The notes: generated from the letters alone by a model not told the origin. Shown: positions 25,854 to 33,527, counted from the first letter of the stretch. The stretch: 64,000 bases of DNA from Tessaracoccus sp. OS52 (GCF_020687685.1 NZ_JAJEWM010000001.1:744001-808000); one strand, 5' to 3'. Numbers and translations: made by a program.

Positions 25854-26038
25854 CTGTGCTCCTTCGACGGGGCGGTTGCCAAGGGCTGGGTTCCGGCGGG
25901 GACCGGGGCGGATTCCGTGTCGTCGCAGCAGGCGTGCTCTTCGACGGCGGGGCGAGGGAGTGCTTGCTGCGGTCCCGCAGGGTCGCCAGGACGAAGACCG
26001 ACACCAGGGCCCCCGGCGCTCAGCAGGTCGGCACCCAT
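25850..26038 (-). CDS. Small coupled ORF, possibly frameshifted membrane protein
   Basis: 62 codons are locked between two ATGA overlaps: its ATG overlaps the glutaredoxin-like stop and its stop overlaps the redoxin start. In frame it reads a Gly/Pro-rich start and a C-terminal VEEHACCDDTESAPVPAGT that looks coding. In another frame the N-terminal part reads LVSVFVLATLRDRSK, which looks like the end of a membrane helix. This suggests a shortened or frameshifted small membrane protein. Family unknown. Confidence 0.4.
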   Translation of the reverse strand: MGADLLSAGGPGVGLRPGDPAGPQQALPRPAVEEHACCDDTESAPVPAGTQPLATAPSKEHR

Positions 26039-26325
26039 CAGCGCGCGTCCAGCTGTTCGACGAGCCGGGCGAGCTTGCCGCGGGAGATCCTGCCGTCGTT
26101 GAAGAACCGCCCCCCGACCAGGGTGAGCGGGAACATCCGGGGGCGATGTTCACCGATCAGGGCCTGGCCGGCGGGGGAGTCCGCGGGCACCGTCGACAGC
26201 TTCAGGAGCCCCCTGCCGGCGAGTTCGCCGAGGCGCGCGTGCGCGTCTTCGCAGAAGTGGCACGCCGTCGTGGTGACCAGTGTGACCTCCACGACGTCGG
26301 GCGGCGATGCCGTGATCTCGTCCAT
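26038..26325 (-). CDS. Glutaredoxin-like thiol protein
   Basis: This 95-aa protein has the thioredoxin fold in short form. CHFC is the active-site pair (VTTTACHFCEDAHARLGEL) and a cis-Pro-like region follows (RPRMFPLTLVGGRFFNDGRIS). It probably reduces disulfides or binds Cu(I). The inner ATG at 26325 is preferred over the one at 26364, because a GAGTCT hexamer 49 bp from the response-regulator box ends just 6 bases before it (leaderless). It is the first gene of the unit running to 25233 and is divergent from the response regulator. Confidence 0.72.
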   Translation of the reverse strand: MDEITASPPDVVEVTLVTTTACHFCEDAHARLGELAGRGLLKLSTVPADSPAGQALIGEHRPRMFPLTLVGGRFFNDGRISRGKLARLVEQLDAR

Positions 26326-26364
26326 GGGTCCAGACTCGCGGGCGGAAGTCTGGTATCGGTCCAC

Positions 26365-26386
26365 GTGCGGTCAAGGTTCAGCCAAG
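26365..26386 (-). promoter_or_regulatory. Response-regulator box upstream of glutaredoxin-like gene
   Basis: On the - strand the 11-mers are CTTGGCTGAAC and CTTGACCGCAC. GAGTCT (26337-26332) starts 49 bp from the outer edge. The box lies in the gap shared with the response-regulator gene itself, so autoregulation is possible although the box points away from it. Confidence 0.6.
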
Positions 26387-26449
26387 GTCCATCATGGTCC
26401 GACCAGCGGAGGCCATACGCGGTGTCAACCTGGGCTAATACTTGTCTTC

Positions 26450-27154
26450 ATGGTTGAGTCAACGGGTGCACGGGTGTTGGTGGTCGATGATGAGCGCGCG
26501 CTGGTAGGGATCGTCTCCTCCTACCTGCGGCAAGATGGGTTCCGGATCGCCGAGGCCTACACCGGACCCGACGGCGTCGCGCTGGCCCGGGAACTCGACC
26601 CAGACGTGATCATCCTCGACCTCGGGCTGCCGGGACTGGACGGGATCGAGGTATGTCGGCAGGTCCGGACGTTCTCGGACTGCTACATCCTGATGCTGAC
26701 CGCCCGCGTCGACGAGGTCGACAGACTCATCGGACTGTCCGTCGGTGCGGACGACTACCTCACCAAACCGTTCAGCCCGAGGGAACTCGTCGCCCGGGTG
26801 AAGACGGTGCTCCGACGACCCCGACGACCCCCGAATGGAGCGGCGGGCGAACCCTGGCGCGAATTTGGTGGGTTGCGCGTGGATCCGGGTGGCCGCGACG
26901 CGTGGGTCGGGGAAGAGTTGGTGTTGCTGACTCGGACCGAGTTCGACATCCTCGACGTCCTGTCCTCCCGCCCGAACCTCGCGCTGAGCAGGCGCCAGAT
27001 CATCGACGAGGTGTGGGGGCCGGGCTGGGTCGGCGACGATCACGTCGTCGACGTCCACGTGGCCAACCTCCGCAAGAAGCTCGGTGACCCGCCGGCTGAA
27101 CCCGCCTACATCCTCACGGTCCGCGGGGTGGGCTACCGGATGGGCGCGGGATGA
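26450..27154 (+). CDS. OmpR/PhoB-family response regulator
   Basis: This 234-aa regulator has a receiver domain (VLVVDDERALVG, phosphorylated Asp57 in IILDLGLPGLDG, Lys in DYLTKPFSP) and a C-terminal winged-helix DNA-binding domain (LTRTEFDILDVLSSRPNLAL to RGVGYRMG). Its ATG follows TAATAC by 8 bases, suggesting a leaderless transcript. Its stop overlaps the kinase start (ATGA). Its family typically binds 11-bp direct repeats. It is the best candidate for the regulator of the CTTGACC boxes found throughout this island. Confidence 0.93.
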   Translation: MVESTGARVLVVDDERALVGIVSSYLRQDGFRIAEAYTGPDGVALARELDPDVIILDLGLPGLDGIEVCRQVRTFSDCYILMLTARVDEVDRLIGLSVGADDYLTKPFSPRELVARVKTVLRRPRRPPNGAAGEPWREFGGLRVDPGGRDAWVGEELVLLTRTEFDILDVLSSRPNLALSRRQIIDEVWGPGWVGDDHVVDVHVANLRKKLGDPPAEPAYILTVRGVGYRMGAG

Positions 27155-28290
27155 GGCGGCCGGGGGAGTTCGTGGGCAGTTTGCGGTGGGGCACCCGGAC
27201 GTTCCTGACCCAGGCGCTGGTGGTGACGGCCAGCGTGATCACCGCCGCACTCGTCGCGGTCGTCGTCGGGCCGCCCCTGTTCCACGAGCACCTGCTGAAA
27301 CTCGGGCACTCGGGCGGGTCGGCGGAGATGGCGCACGTCGAGGAGGCCTTCCTCGACGCCGGTGTCAGGTCGCTGGGCATGGGACTTGTCGTGGCGCTCA
27401 CCTTGGCTTTGGGCCTCGCGTGGCTGGAGACCAGACGGTTGCAACTACCGCTCGAGCAACTGACCGCCGCCGCCAGCCTGCTCGAGGCAGGTGACTACTC
27501 GGCGCGGGTCGCGGCGGGTGGGACGAGCCCGGAGTTCGAAGCCCTCGGGAAAGCGTTCAACGACATGGCAGGCAGGCTGGACTCAACAGAGGAGAGCCGG
27601 CGGCGGCTGCTGTCCGACGTCGCGCACGAACTCCGCACACCCTTGGCAACGCTCACGGCCGAACTCGAGGCCCTGGCCGACGGCGTGATCCCGTGGGACG
27701 AGGACAGCGAGAACCTCCTGGCGCTGCAGGCGGCCAGGCTCCAGAAGGTCGCCCTCGACCTGCACGACGTCTCCCGCGCCGAAGAGGGCAGATTCTCACT
27801 GGACACCCAGCCGTTGTCGGTGGCCGAACTCGCCGACCACGCCGTCGCCTCATTCGAAGCCAGGTTTGTGTCCAAGGGCGTGGACCTGGAGTCCGATTCG
27901 GACGGCAGCATCGTCGCCGCGGACCCGCAGCGAGTCGGCCAGATCCTCGGGAACCTGCTGGACAACGCGTTACGGCACACCCCTCCCGGTGGTCACGTGC
28001 GCATCGAGGCGCGAGAAGCCCGCGAGGATGCCGTTATCACGGTCAGGGACTCAGGGGACGGTCTCTTCGCAGACCAGCTGGTGCGGGTGTTCGACCGGTT
28101 CTACCGTGCCGACACGGCCCGCGCACGGGACGCCGGGGGGTCAGGTATCGGGCTCACCATTTCACGCAGCCTCGCGCTCGCACACGGCGGCTCCCTCACG
28201 GCATCCAGCCCGGGACCGGGCCGCGGCTCGACGTTCACGCTGCATCTTCCGCGCGTCTCCGAACCGGGACGCTTCTTGACCGAATCTTGA
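27151..28290 (+). CDS. Sensor histidine kinase, probable metal sensor
   Basis: This 379-aa kinase has two membrane helices (about 19-40 and 74-92) flanking a loop of about 32 residues. The loop contains four His and a Met (FHEHLLKLGHSGG, EMAH), a plausible Cu/Ag-binding sensor. Then follow a HAMP domain, the phosphoacceptor helix with His159 (DVAHELRTPL) and an ATP-binding domain (N-box LGNLLDNALRHT, G1 DSGDGLF, G2 GGSGIGLTI). It forms a two-component system with the upstream regulator. The 3' end carries the regulatory box for the next gene. Confidence 0.93.
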   Translation: MRRPGEFVGSLRWGTRTFLTQALVVTASVITAALVAVVVGPPLFHEHLLKLGHSGGSAEMAHVEEAFLDAGVRSLGMGLVVALTLALGLAWLETRRLQLPLEQLTAAASLLEAGDYSARVAAGGTSPEFEALGKAFNDMAGRLDSTEESRRRLLSDVAHELRTPLATLTAELEALADGVIPWDEDSENLLALQAARLQKVALDLHDVSRAEEGRFSLDTQPLSVAELADHAVASFEARFVSKGVDLESDSDGSIVAADPQRVGQILGNLLDNALRHTPPGGHVRIEAREAREDAVITVRDSGDGLFADQLVRVFDRFYRADTARARDAGGSGIGLTISRSLALAHGGSLTASSPGPGRGSTFTLHLPRVSEPGRFLTES

Positions 28291-28296
28291 CCATTC
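28275..28296 (+). promoter_or_regulatory. Response-regulator box upstream of DUF305 lipoprotein
   Basis: The best-matching box: CTTGACCGAAT followed by CTTGACCATTC, overlapping the kinase stop codon. TAGCAT at 28324-28329 starts 49 bp from the outer edge. Confidence 0.7.
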
Positions 28297-28373
28297 GCAG
28301 ACGCAACCCTGACCCACCTTTCGTAGCATCCACTGCGGACCGGCACCCCCGTCGGCCAGGAATGGAGCCAGAA

Positions 28374-29021
28374 ATGTCTCGCAAGAACCAGATCGCAGCC
28401 ACTCTGGGCGGTCTGCTGGTCGCGGCTACTCTCTCGGCCTGCGCAGCCCCAACGACCACGTCGGACACCGCCACGCCCACGGCCTCATCCTCGGCCACGG
28501 CATCGGAGTCCCCGAACACCACGTCTGATCCGACCGCGGACGTCTCAACCGAGCACAACCAGGCCGACACCACGTTCGCGCAGATGATGATCGTCCACCA
28601 CGAGGGCGCGATCGAGATGTCCGAACTGGCCATCGAGCGAGCCGAAACCCCCGAGGTCGAGGCGCTCGCGGAGCGGATCGCCACCGCCCAGGGCCCCGAA
28701 ATCGAGCAGATGAGCGCCTGGCTCACAGCTTGGGGCGAGGAGACCACGCCGTCAGGGCACGGCGGGATGGACATGGGCGGCATGGACATGAACGGCATGA
28801 GCCAGGAGGAGATGATGGGCGAACTCGAAAGCCTTTCAGGTGCCGAGTTCGACAAAGCTTTCCTGGAAGGGATGCTCGCCCACCACCTGGGCGCCGTCGA
28901 GATGGCCGAAAAGGAACTCGCCGACGGTCAGAACCCCGAAGCACTGGCGCTGGCCGAAAAGATCATCGCCGACCAGCAAGCAGAGATCACCGAGATGGAG
29001 GAACTGCTCGCGGGGCTATGA
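28374..29021 (+). CDS. DUF305-family copper-associated lipoprotein
   Basis: This 215-aa exported lipoprotein (lipobox LSAC) has a Thr/Ser-rich linker. Two DUF305 helical repeats follow (FAQMMIVHHEGAIEMSELAI and FLEGMLAHHLGAVEMAEKEL), each with paired His and Met. A Met/Gly-rich loop (GGMDMGGMDMNGM) joins them. DUF305 proteins are commonly beside copper genes and probably bind metal outside the cell. The ATG at 28374 is preferred to 28362 because GGAG lies 6 bases before it. Confidence 0.88.
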   Translation: MSRKNQIAATLGGLLVAATLSACAAPTTTSDTATPTASSSATASESPNTTSDPTADVSTEHNQADTTFAQMMIVHHEGAIEMSELAIERAETPEVEALAERIATAQGPEIEQMSAWLTAWGEETTPSGHGGMDMGGMDMNGMSQEEMMGELESLSGAEFDKAFLEGMLAHHLGAVEMAEKELADGQNPEALALAEKIIADQQAEITEMEELLAGL

Positions 29022-29152
29022 CACGTCTCACCCAAGGAACCGCACCCATCCCGGCCGTCCGCCGGAGTGGGTGCGGTTCTTCCCCGTGCTGGGCAGACGC
29101 GTCCTTGGACGAGCGGGGGCGGGGCGGGGCGTCTTGAGCAGGTGCCCCGGGA
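29022..29152. terminator. Convergent end region with GC-rich hairpin
   Basis: Shortly after the DUF305 stop, GGAACCGCACCC (29037-29048) pairs with GGGTGCGGTTCTTCCC (29079-29094). This makes an inverted repeat with a GC-rich stem and a short T-containing tail, a plausible bidirectional terminator between the converging DUF305 and YHS units. Confidence 0.55.
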
Positions 29153-29434
29153 TCAGGCTGCCGGGACTGCAGACGTGGGATCGGCGTCGAACAGGTCAAC
29201 ACAGTCTCTGCAGCAGAAGAAATACCGTTGGTCGCCGACGTCGCGAACCAGTCCGTCAGCCTCGGCCCTGGACCTGAGCGTGGCGTTGCCACGCACCACA
29301 CAGCTGACGACCTCGTCGCCCGGCCCCGCAACCACGTCATGGCGCTGACGGTGACCGTGCGGGTGGCCGCCGTGGGCTCCCGAATCGCCACAGCACCCGC
29401 TGTGGTTCCCTTCGCTGCACTGATGATTCTTCAT
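29153..29434 (-). CDS. Small YHS-domain metal-binding protein
   Basis: This 93-aa cytoplasmic protein has a His/Cys-rich leader (QCSEGNHSGCCGDSGAHGG) and a YHS/TRASH-like domain (VRDVGDQRYFFCCRDCVDLFDADP). The paired Cys suit metal handover. AAAGGAAA stands right before the ATG. It lies about 49 bases after the stop of the membrane protein gene on the same strand and is probably co-transcribed with it. A related YHS domain is fused to CopA in this window. Confidence 0.78.
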   Translation of the reverse strand: MKNHQCSEGNHSGCCGDSGAHGGHPHGHRQRHDVVAGPGDEVVSCVVRGNATLRSRAEADGLVRDVGDQRYFFCCRDCVDLFDADPTSAVPAA

Positions 29435-29482
29435 CTGATTTCCTTTCGATCTCTGGGGGTTTTCTGTGAGTCAGCACAGCGG

Positions 29483-29908
29483 TCACTCGTGATGGCCGGT
29501 GTGCTCGTCGGGGGTGGTCGCTGTGGGTGTGGGCACCTGGGACTCGGGGGCACTGGGCGCGACAGGGTTGAACAGTGGGCCAATGACGAAAGCCGAGAAG
29601 GCGAACAATGCCGAGAACACCGCCACCCCGATGGCCGGTGCTTTCCAGGTGCCGAAGCGACGGCGGATGCGCCGCAGGAGGGGAATGCTCAACAGGAGCC
29701 CGACCACATATAGGATTGTGTTGCCCAGGAAGCCGGTGAGGATCGCGGCGCCGGCGAGGAAACCGACGTGGTGCATGACGTGGGGAGCGAGCCCCATCAA
29801 TGCCCCGACGGTGGCGCGTGTGCCGGCCCAGATCGTCCCCAAGCGTCCCCGCGCACGGACAACCACAACAGGGTTGGTTTGACCGCTTTCGACTGATGTG
29901 GCGTCCAT
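29483..29908 (-). CDS. Copper-associated small membrane protein
   Basis: This 141-aa protein has three hydrophobic segments (ALMGLAPHVMHHVGFLAG, LYVVGLLLSIPLL, AVFSALFAFSAFVIGPLF) and a His-rich tail (DEHTGHHE). The HVMHHVG motif inside the membrane suggests metal binding. I chose the ATG at 29908 over that at 29932, because GATGCT, 49 bp from the box at 29948-29969, leaves a start point at about the 29908 ATG. Function unknown; it belongs to the two-component regulon by position. Confidence 0.7.
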   Translation of the reverse strand: MDATSVESGQTNPVVVVRARGRLGTIWAGTRATVGALMGLAPHVMHHVGFLAGAAILTGFLGNTILYVVGLLLSIPLLRRIRRRFGTWKAPAIGVAVFSALFAFSAFVIGPLFNPVAPSAPESQVPTPTATTPDEHTGHHE

Positions 29909-29947
29909 GTCTGAAGCATCCGGCGATGACATCAGGGAAGGGCATCG

Positions 29948-29969
29948 ACTGGGTCAAGATCCGGCCAAG
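29948..29969 (-). promoter_or_regulatory. Response-regulator box upstream of membrane protein/YHS unit
   Basis: On the - strand CTTGGCCGGAT is followed by CTTGACCCAGT. GATGCT (29920-29915) starts 49 bp from the outer edge. Confidence 0.62.
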
Positions 29970-30073
29970 AAGCAAAGCACCTTCATCCTGGCAGTTGCAT
30001 CGTCTGTCTCGCCATACGTCTCGGCAGGTGGGGTGCGGTGACGACGTGGACACCAAGGTTGTGCAGGCAACCT

Positions 30074-30289
30074 TCAGGCCTGGGTGTTCACGGCGTCGCG
30101 GAAGGCTCCAAAGTGCTCGGGGGCAGGCAGTCCCGACTCGCCGACTTGGAACACAGCCTCCTCAACTGTAGGAAGCGCACCGGTTTCCTGAGTCCCTCCC
30201 TTGGCCACGACTTGGGCGATAGGGGTGCTCCGAGGCACCTTCCCCAGCCCCGGCAAGGCGCAGCAGCCCGGCACCGATGGCGCACCCAT
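30074..30289 (-). CDS. Uncertain 71-residue ORF
   Basis: From an ATG at 30289 the - strand reads 71 residues (VPGCCALPGLG, GGTQETGALPTVEEAVFQVG, PEHFGAFRDAVNT) that look more protein-like than the opposite frames. No family is recognised and there is no clear ribosome site. Its ATG overlaps the -10 of the divergent membrane-protein gene. Could be the 3' remnant of a longer gene. Confidence 0.3.
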   Translation of the reverse strand: MGAPSVPGCCALPGLGKVPRSTPIAQVVAKGGTQETGALPTVEEAVFQVGESGLPAPEHFGAFRDAVNTQA

Positions 30290-30301
30290 ATACTGGCCGC
30301 C

Positions 30302-30751
30302 ATGGCATCGATGATGGCAGCGCGAACCGGCGGTCGTCCCCGGTTCGTGCGCGCCTTCGTGCTGCTCGCCAGCCTCTCGGTGATCGCCGTCATCCTGGGG
30401 CTGCTTACGATGCACACTCTGAACCTGCACGGCACCCCGGCCGCACGCGGACCCTCCATGCTGACCATCTCCACGACTCAGGGGACCCCCCTCGGCGCTG
30501 GCGCGGCGGAACAACACCATCAGGCAGGTCCCGCAGTTGCGTCATGCGCCGACTGTGGAACCCCCGGTGACCACTTGGGCATCGCGATAGCCTGCGTGCT
30601 TGCACTAGTGATACTCCTGCTTGTGGTTCCGCCCCCGGTCCTTCTTCCAGCGTGGATGAGCGGCGCCGGAAGGGCCAGCCCTCTCGCCGTCGTCACACGA
30701 CTTCTCAACCGTGCCCCATCGCTGCACGTTCTCTGCGTCAGCCGCATCTGA
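30302..30751 (+). CDS. DUF6153-like membrane protein
   Basis: This 149-aa protein has two hydrophobic segments (FVLLASLSVIAVILGLLTMH and IAIACVLALVILLLVVPPP) and a His/Cys-containing loop between them (HQAGPAVASCADCGTPGDH). That pattern matches DUF6153-type proteins that accompany copper genes in actinobacteria. TATACT at 30289-30294 lies 7 bases before the ATG, so a leaderless transcript is likely. No CTTGACC box is visible. Family assignment is moderately sure; function unknown. Confidence 0.68.
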   Translation: MASMMAARTGGRPRFVRAFVLLASLSVIAVILGLLTMHTLNLHGTPAARGPSMLTISTTQGTPLGAGAAEQHHQAGPAVASCADCGTPGDHLGIAIACVLALVILLLVVPPPVLLPAWMSGAGRASPLAVVTRLLNRAPSLHVLCVSRI

Positions 30752-30930
30752 TCGGTCAGGATCCGCAACCCCAGGCTTTGGGGCCAGGTACGGCCACGGC
30801 CCTGCACCGCCTGGTCCAGCGGCCCTCGATGCGACTCTCCCATCGCAGCCGTGACCTATCCAGCGCGGCCTTTCAATTGGCGGTCGCACCATCTTTCTGA
30901 CAACCTCTCCCAACCCTCAAAAGGATCCCG

Positions 30931-31536
30931 ATGTCACTCCAACACGCACGCCCACGCTGGCGGTCCCACGCCATCATCGCCTCGCTGTTGGCAACTCTCA
31001 TCCTGGCCAGCTGCGCCACAGCAACCACCGACGTGGCCGTTGAACCGCCCAGCGGCACCGACTCATACCTGGCTGACCACGGTCTCGCCGGACTGGACGC
31101 CAGGCAGATCATAGAAATGCTCGACACGATGCCGGTCTCGCAACGGCCCAGTCTGATCGCCTCCGTACGTCCGGATGAACTCGTCCTCACCGACGATCAG
31201 GCCGGGGCGAGCCTGCCGATGCCGGACGACGAGTTCTACTTGTCGCTGGCCCCATTCCGCAGCCAGACACACGACTGCTATTTCCACAGCCTCACCACCT
31301 GTCAGGGTGAACTGGCGAACATCGACGTCCAGGTCACTGTGACTGACAACGACACCGGCGAAACCTTGATCGACGAATCCCGCAGAACCTACGACAACGG
31401 TTTCCTCGGCCTTTGGCTCCCCCGAGGCGTCGACGCGACCCTCACAGTTGAAACAGGTGGGCAGTCGGCGAGCACGACGATCTCCACCGCAAACCCTGAA
31501 GACCCAACCTGTCTGACGACGCTCCAGCTCACCTGA
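30931..31536 (+). CDS. cueP: CueP-like copper-binding lipoprotein
   Basis: This 201-aa exported protein with lipobox LASC (Cys28) is clearly of the CueP family. The family core is visible: Cys116 and Cys124 in HDCYFHSLTTCQGEL, a YDNGFLGLWLPR segment and Cys194 near the end (TCLTTLQL). In Salmonella CueP is the main periplasmic copper protein under copper stress. Here it is probably lipid-anchored on the outside of the membrane. It precedes a TlpA-like thioredoxin and CcdA, which could keep its cysteines reduced. Confidence 0.93.
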   Translation: MSLQHARPRWRSHAIIASLLATLILASCATATTDVAVEPPSGTDSYLADHGLAGLDARQIIEMLDTMPVSQRPSLIASVRPDELVLTDDQAGASLPMPDDEFYLSLAPFRSQTHDCYFHSLTTCQGELANIDVQVTVTDNDTGETLIDESRRTYDNGFLGLWLPRGVDATLTVETGGQSASTTISTANPEDPTCLTTLQLT

Positions 31537-31819
31537 CCAGCTGTCCAGCCCCGCATGCCCGGCGCGGAACCCATCACCGAACGACACATTTCCCCCATGC
31601 ACAATCACAACTCTGGAGGTAGGCACCAGTGGGCCCCAATCACTGCACCATCCATGCCGTAGGACATGGGCAGGTTCCTGAATCTGATCCCAGAAGCAGC
31701 GCGCCGACGTCGCTCAGTGCACCGTCGGTGCCAGTTGCTGTCGCTGCCGTCTGCCATCCCACACCCGTAACGCACCATCTGGCGGCCAGGAGCAACAACT
31801 GTCACGGGGTGCTGCCGTG
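31537..31819. other. Gap with two doubtful small ORFs
   Basis: 283 bases between cueP and the thioredoxin gene. They hold a His-rich 21-codon ORF (31597-31662, MHNHNSGGRHQW) and a GTG ORF (31629-31820) preceded by GGAGG whose stop overlaps the next ATG. The short His-rich start resembles the beginning of small copper-island membrane proteins. Either may be a remnant. Confidence 0.35.
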
Positions 31820-32395
31820 ATGCAGCCCGTGAAGGCCGCCGTGGTGTGGCTGACAGCAGCCGCCGCCATGCTCCTCGGAGCCTGCTCAGATCCCCGAGGA
31901 GTAGGGGTGGACGCCGACACCGTCGGCTTCCAGGTAGGTGATGGATCAGTCACGATCATCCCGCCTGAACACCGACAGGAGGCACCGGTGCTGGCCGGTC
32001 AGACTCTGGAGGGTGAGCCGCTGTCCACAGGCGACTTCAGTGGCCAGACCCTCGTACTCAACGTGTGGGGATCATGGTGCGCCCCCTGTCGGGCCGAAGC
32101 GCCCGCCCTCGTGGAGGTAGCCACGCAGCTGCCCGAGGTCCAGTTCATCGGCATCAACACCCGCGACCTCGACCCAGCACCGGCGCAAGCGTTCGTGCGT
32201 GCCTTCGACATCCCCTACCCCAACATCTATGACCCCGACGGTGCGCTGCTGCTCGACTTCGGACAACTGCCACCCAAGGCGATCCCGAGCACCCTGATCA
32301 TCGACGCGCAGGGGCAGGTCGCAGCGCGGATACTGGGCGAGACAACAGCGTCCACACTGGCCGGCGTAATCCAGGACACCCAGGAGGGCGCGTGA
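31820..32395 (+). CDS. TlpA/ResA-like thioredoxin lipoprotein
   Basis: This 191-aa lipoprotein (lipobox LLGAC) has a thioredoxin domain with active site WCAPC in VLNVWGSWCAPCRAEAPAL and a cis-Pro segment (LPPKAIPSTLIID). It should reduce disulfides or metal sites outside the cell, taking electrons from the CcdA protein encoded next. The ATG at 31820 follows a GTG codon at 31817, so either may start. Its stop overlaps the ccdA start (GTGA). Probable partner of CueP. Confidence 0.88.
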   Translation: MQPVKAAVVWLTAAAAMLLGACSDPRGVGVDADTVGFQVGDGSVTIIPPEHRQEAPVLAGQTLEGEPLSTGDFSGQTLVLNVWGSWCAPCRAEAPALVEVATQLPEVQFIGINTRDLDPAPAQAFVRAFDIPYPNIYDPDGALLLDFGQLPPKAIPSTLIIDAQGQVAARILGETTASTLAGVIQDTQEGA

Positions 32396-33144
32396 TCCTT
32401 CTTGAGTCCTGGGCCAACGAGGCGATGTCCTCGTCGCTGTTCCTCGCGATCCCGGTAGCGATGTTGGCCGGCATCATCTCGTTCGCTTCACCGTGCATCC
32501 TTCCCCTGCTGCCCGGCTATCTGTCCTACGCCTCGGGTCTCGGGGCCGCCGAGATCACCGAAGGCACCGGCAACCGCCGACTACTGGTGCTCGGTACCGT
32601 CGGTTTCGTGCTTGGGTTCGCGCTCGTTTTCGTGCTCACCGGCGCGGCCCTGGGAGGCCTCGGCGCGGTGCTGCTCACCCACGAGCGCCTCATCACCATC
32701 ATTGCCGGGATCCTCATCATCGTCATGGGACTCGGTTTCGTCGGATGGCTCCCACTACCCGCACAGCGACGGCCGCGGACCCCCCGCGCCGGAGCACTCG
32801 CATCCCCCCTTCTGGGCATTGCATTCGGCCTGGGGTGGACGCCGTGTATCGGACCCACCCTGTCGGTGGTACTGACCTTGGCTCTCAGTGAAGGCTCAGC
32901 GGCTCGCGGCGGGCTGCTGGCTTTCGCCTATGCGCTGGGGCTTGGCCTGCCCTTCTTGGCCTTCGCGATGGCCTTCACCAAGCTCGCTGGGCATCTCGAG
33001 TGGCTCAAACGCCACCAACGCATCCTCCAACGCGTCGGCGGCGGGCTGCTCGTGGGGGTCGGTCTGGCCATGGTGACCGGTCTGTGGACCATTCTCGTCG
33101 CCTATCTGCGGCAGTGGGCCTCGGCCTTCGAAACGATCCTGTGA
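32392..33144 (+). CDS. ccdA: CcdA-like thiol:disulfide electron transfer membrane protein
   Basis: This 250-aa protein has six membrane helices. The two conserved Cys are in ISFASPCILPLLPGYLSY (helix 1) and LGWTPCIGPTL (helix 4), the CcdA/DsbD core. It moves electrons from cytoplasmic thioredoxin across the membrane to TlpA-type partners. CAGGAGGG precedes the GTG, which overlaps the thioredoxin stop. Often used for cytochrome c maturation, but no ccs/ccm genes are nearby, so support of CueP/TlpA copper chemistry seems more likely. Confidence 0.92.
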   Translation: MILLESWANEAMSSSLFLAIPVAMLAGIISFASPCILPLLPGYLSYASGLGAAEITEGTGNRRLLVLGTVGFVLGFALVFVLTGAALGGLGAVLLTHERLITIIAGILIIVMGLGFVGWLPLPAQRRPRTPRAGALASPLLGIAFGLGWTPCIGPTLSVVLTLALSEGSAARGGLLAFAYALGLGLPFLAFAMAFTKLAGHLEWLKRHQRILQRVGGGLLVGVGLAMVTGLWTILVAYLRQWASAFETIL

Positions 33145-33233
33145 GCCCGATCCATAGTGAGCGCAGAGGCGCCGGCGTGGACGCGGCCACGACATCGACA
33201 GCCTGATCTATCCCGGTTATGATCTCGTCCTCT

Positions 33234-33378
33234 CATGGAGACGTGGCCGCCACTGCACGGCGCACCGGATCAGCGGGAACCTGCCACCGAGGATCCTGGC
33301 GGCGCAAAAGACCAGCGACGCTGTGAGTCCGAGCAGCATCGGGAAGTTGATATCGCACGGACCAACCGTTCAGGAAGA
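33234..33378 (-). pseudogene. Decayed duplicate of the lgt 3' end
   Basis: On the - strand one frame reads INFPMLLGLTASLVFCAARI then LGGRFPLIRCAVQW. The intact lgt 3' end at 33517-33720 reads INNPILLGLTEAQVFGAASI, then LGGAILLVRYALHG. Only this C-terminal piece is present. It looks like a diverged second copy left by recombination. Confidence 0.55.
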
Positions 33379-33527
33379 GTGATGAGTTTCCCAGCCGGAC
33401 ACTCCCTGGTGCATGACGCCGGGGTTGTGCGTGCCGTTGAAGCCCATGTGGGTCTGGGACATGCGGACGTGGTCGGCGAACTCGCGTCCAATCGGCTCGG
33501 CCGCTCCGGCGGGTGCTCAGCCCTGAA
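33379..33527 (-). pseudogene. Fragment of an unrecognised His/Met protein
   Basis: Between a stop codon and the lgt stop the - strand reads EFADHVRMSQTHMGFNGTHN, then PGVMHQGVSGWETHHSS and a stop. The His/Met/Asn-rich sequence looks coding and metal-related. It has no start of its own, so it is probably the 3' end of a deleted gene. Confidence 0.4.
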
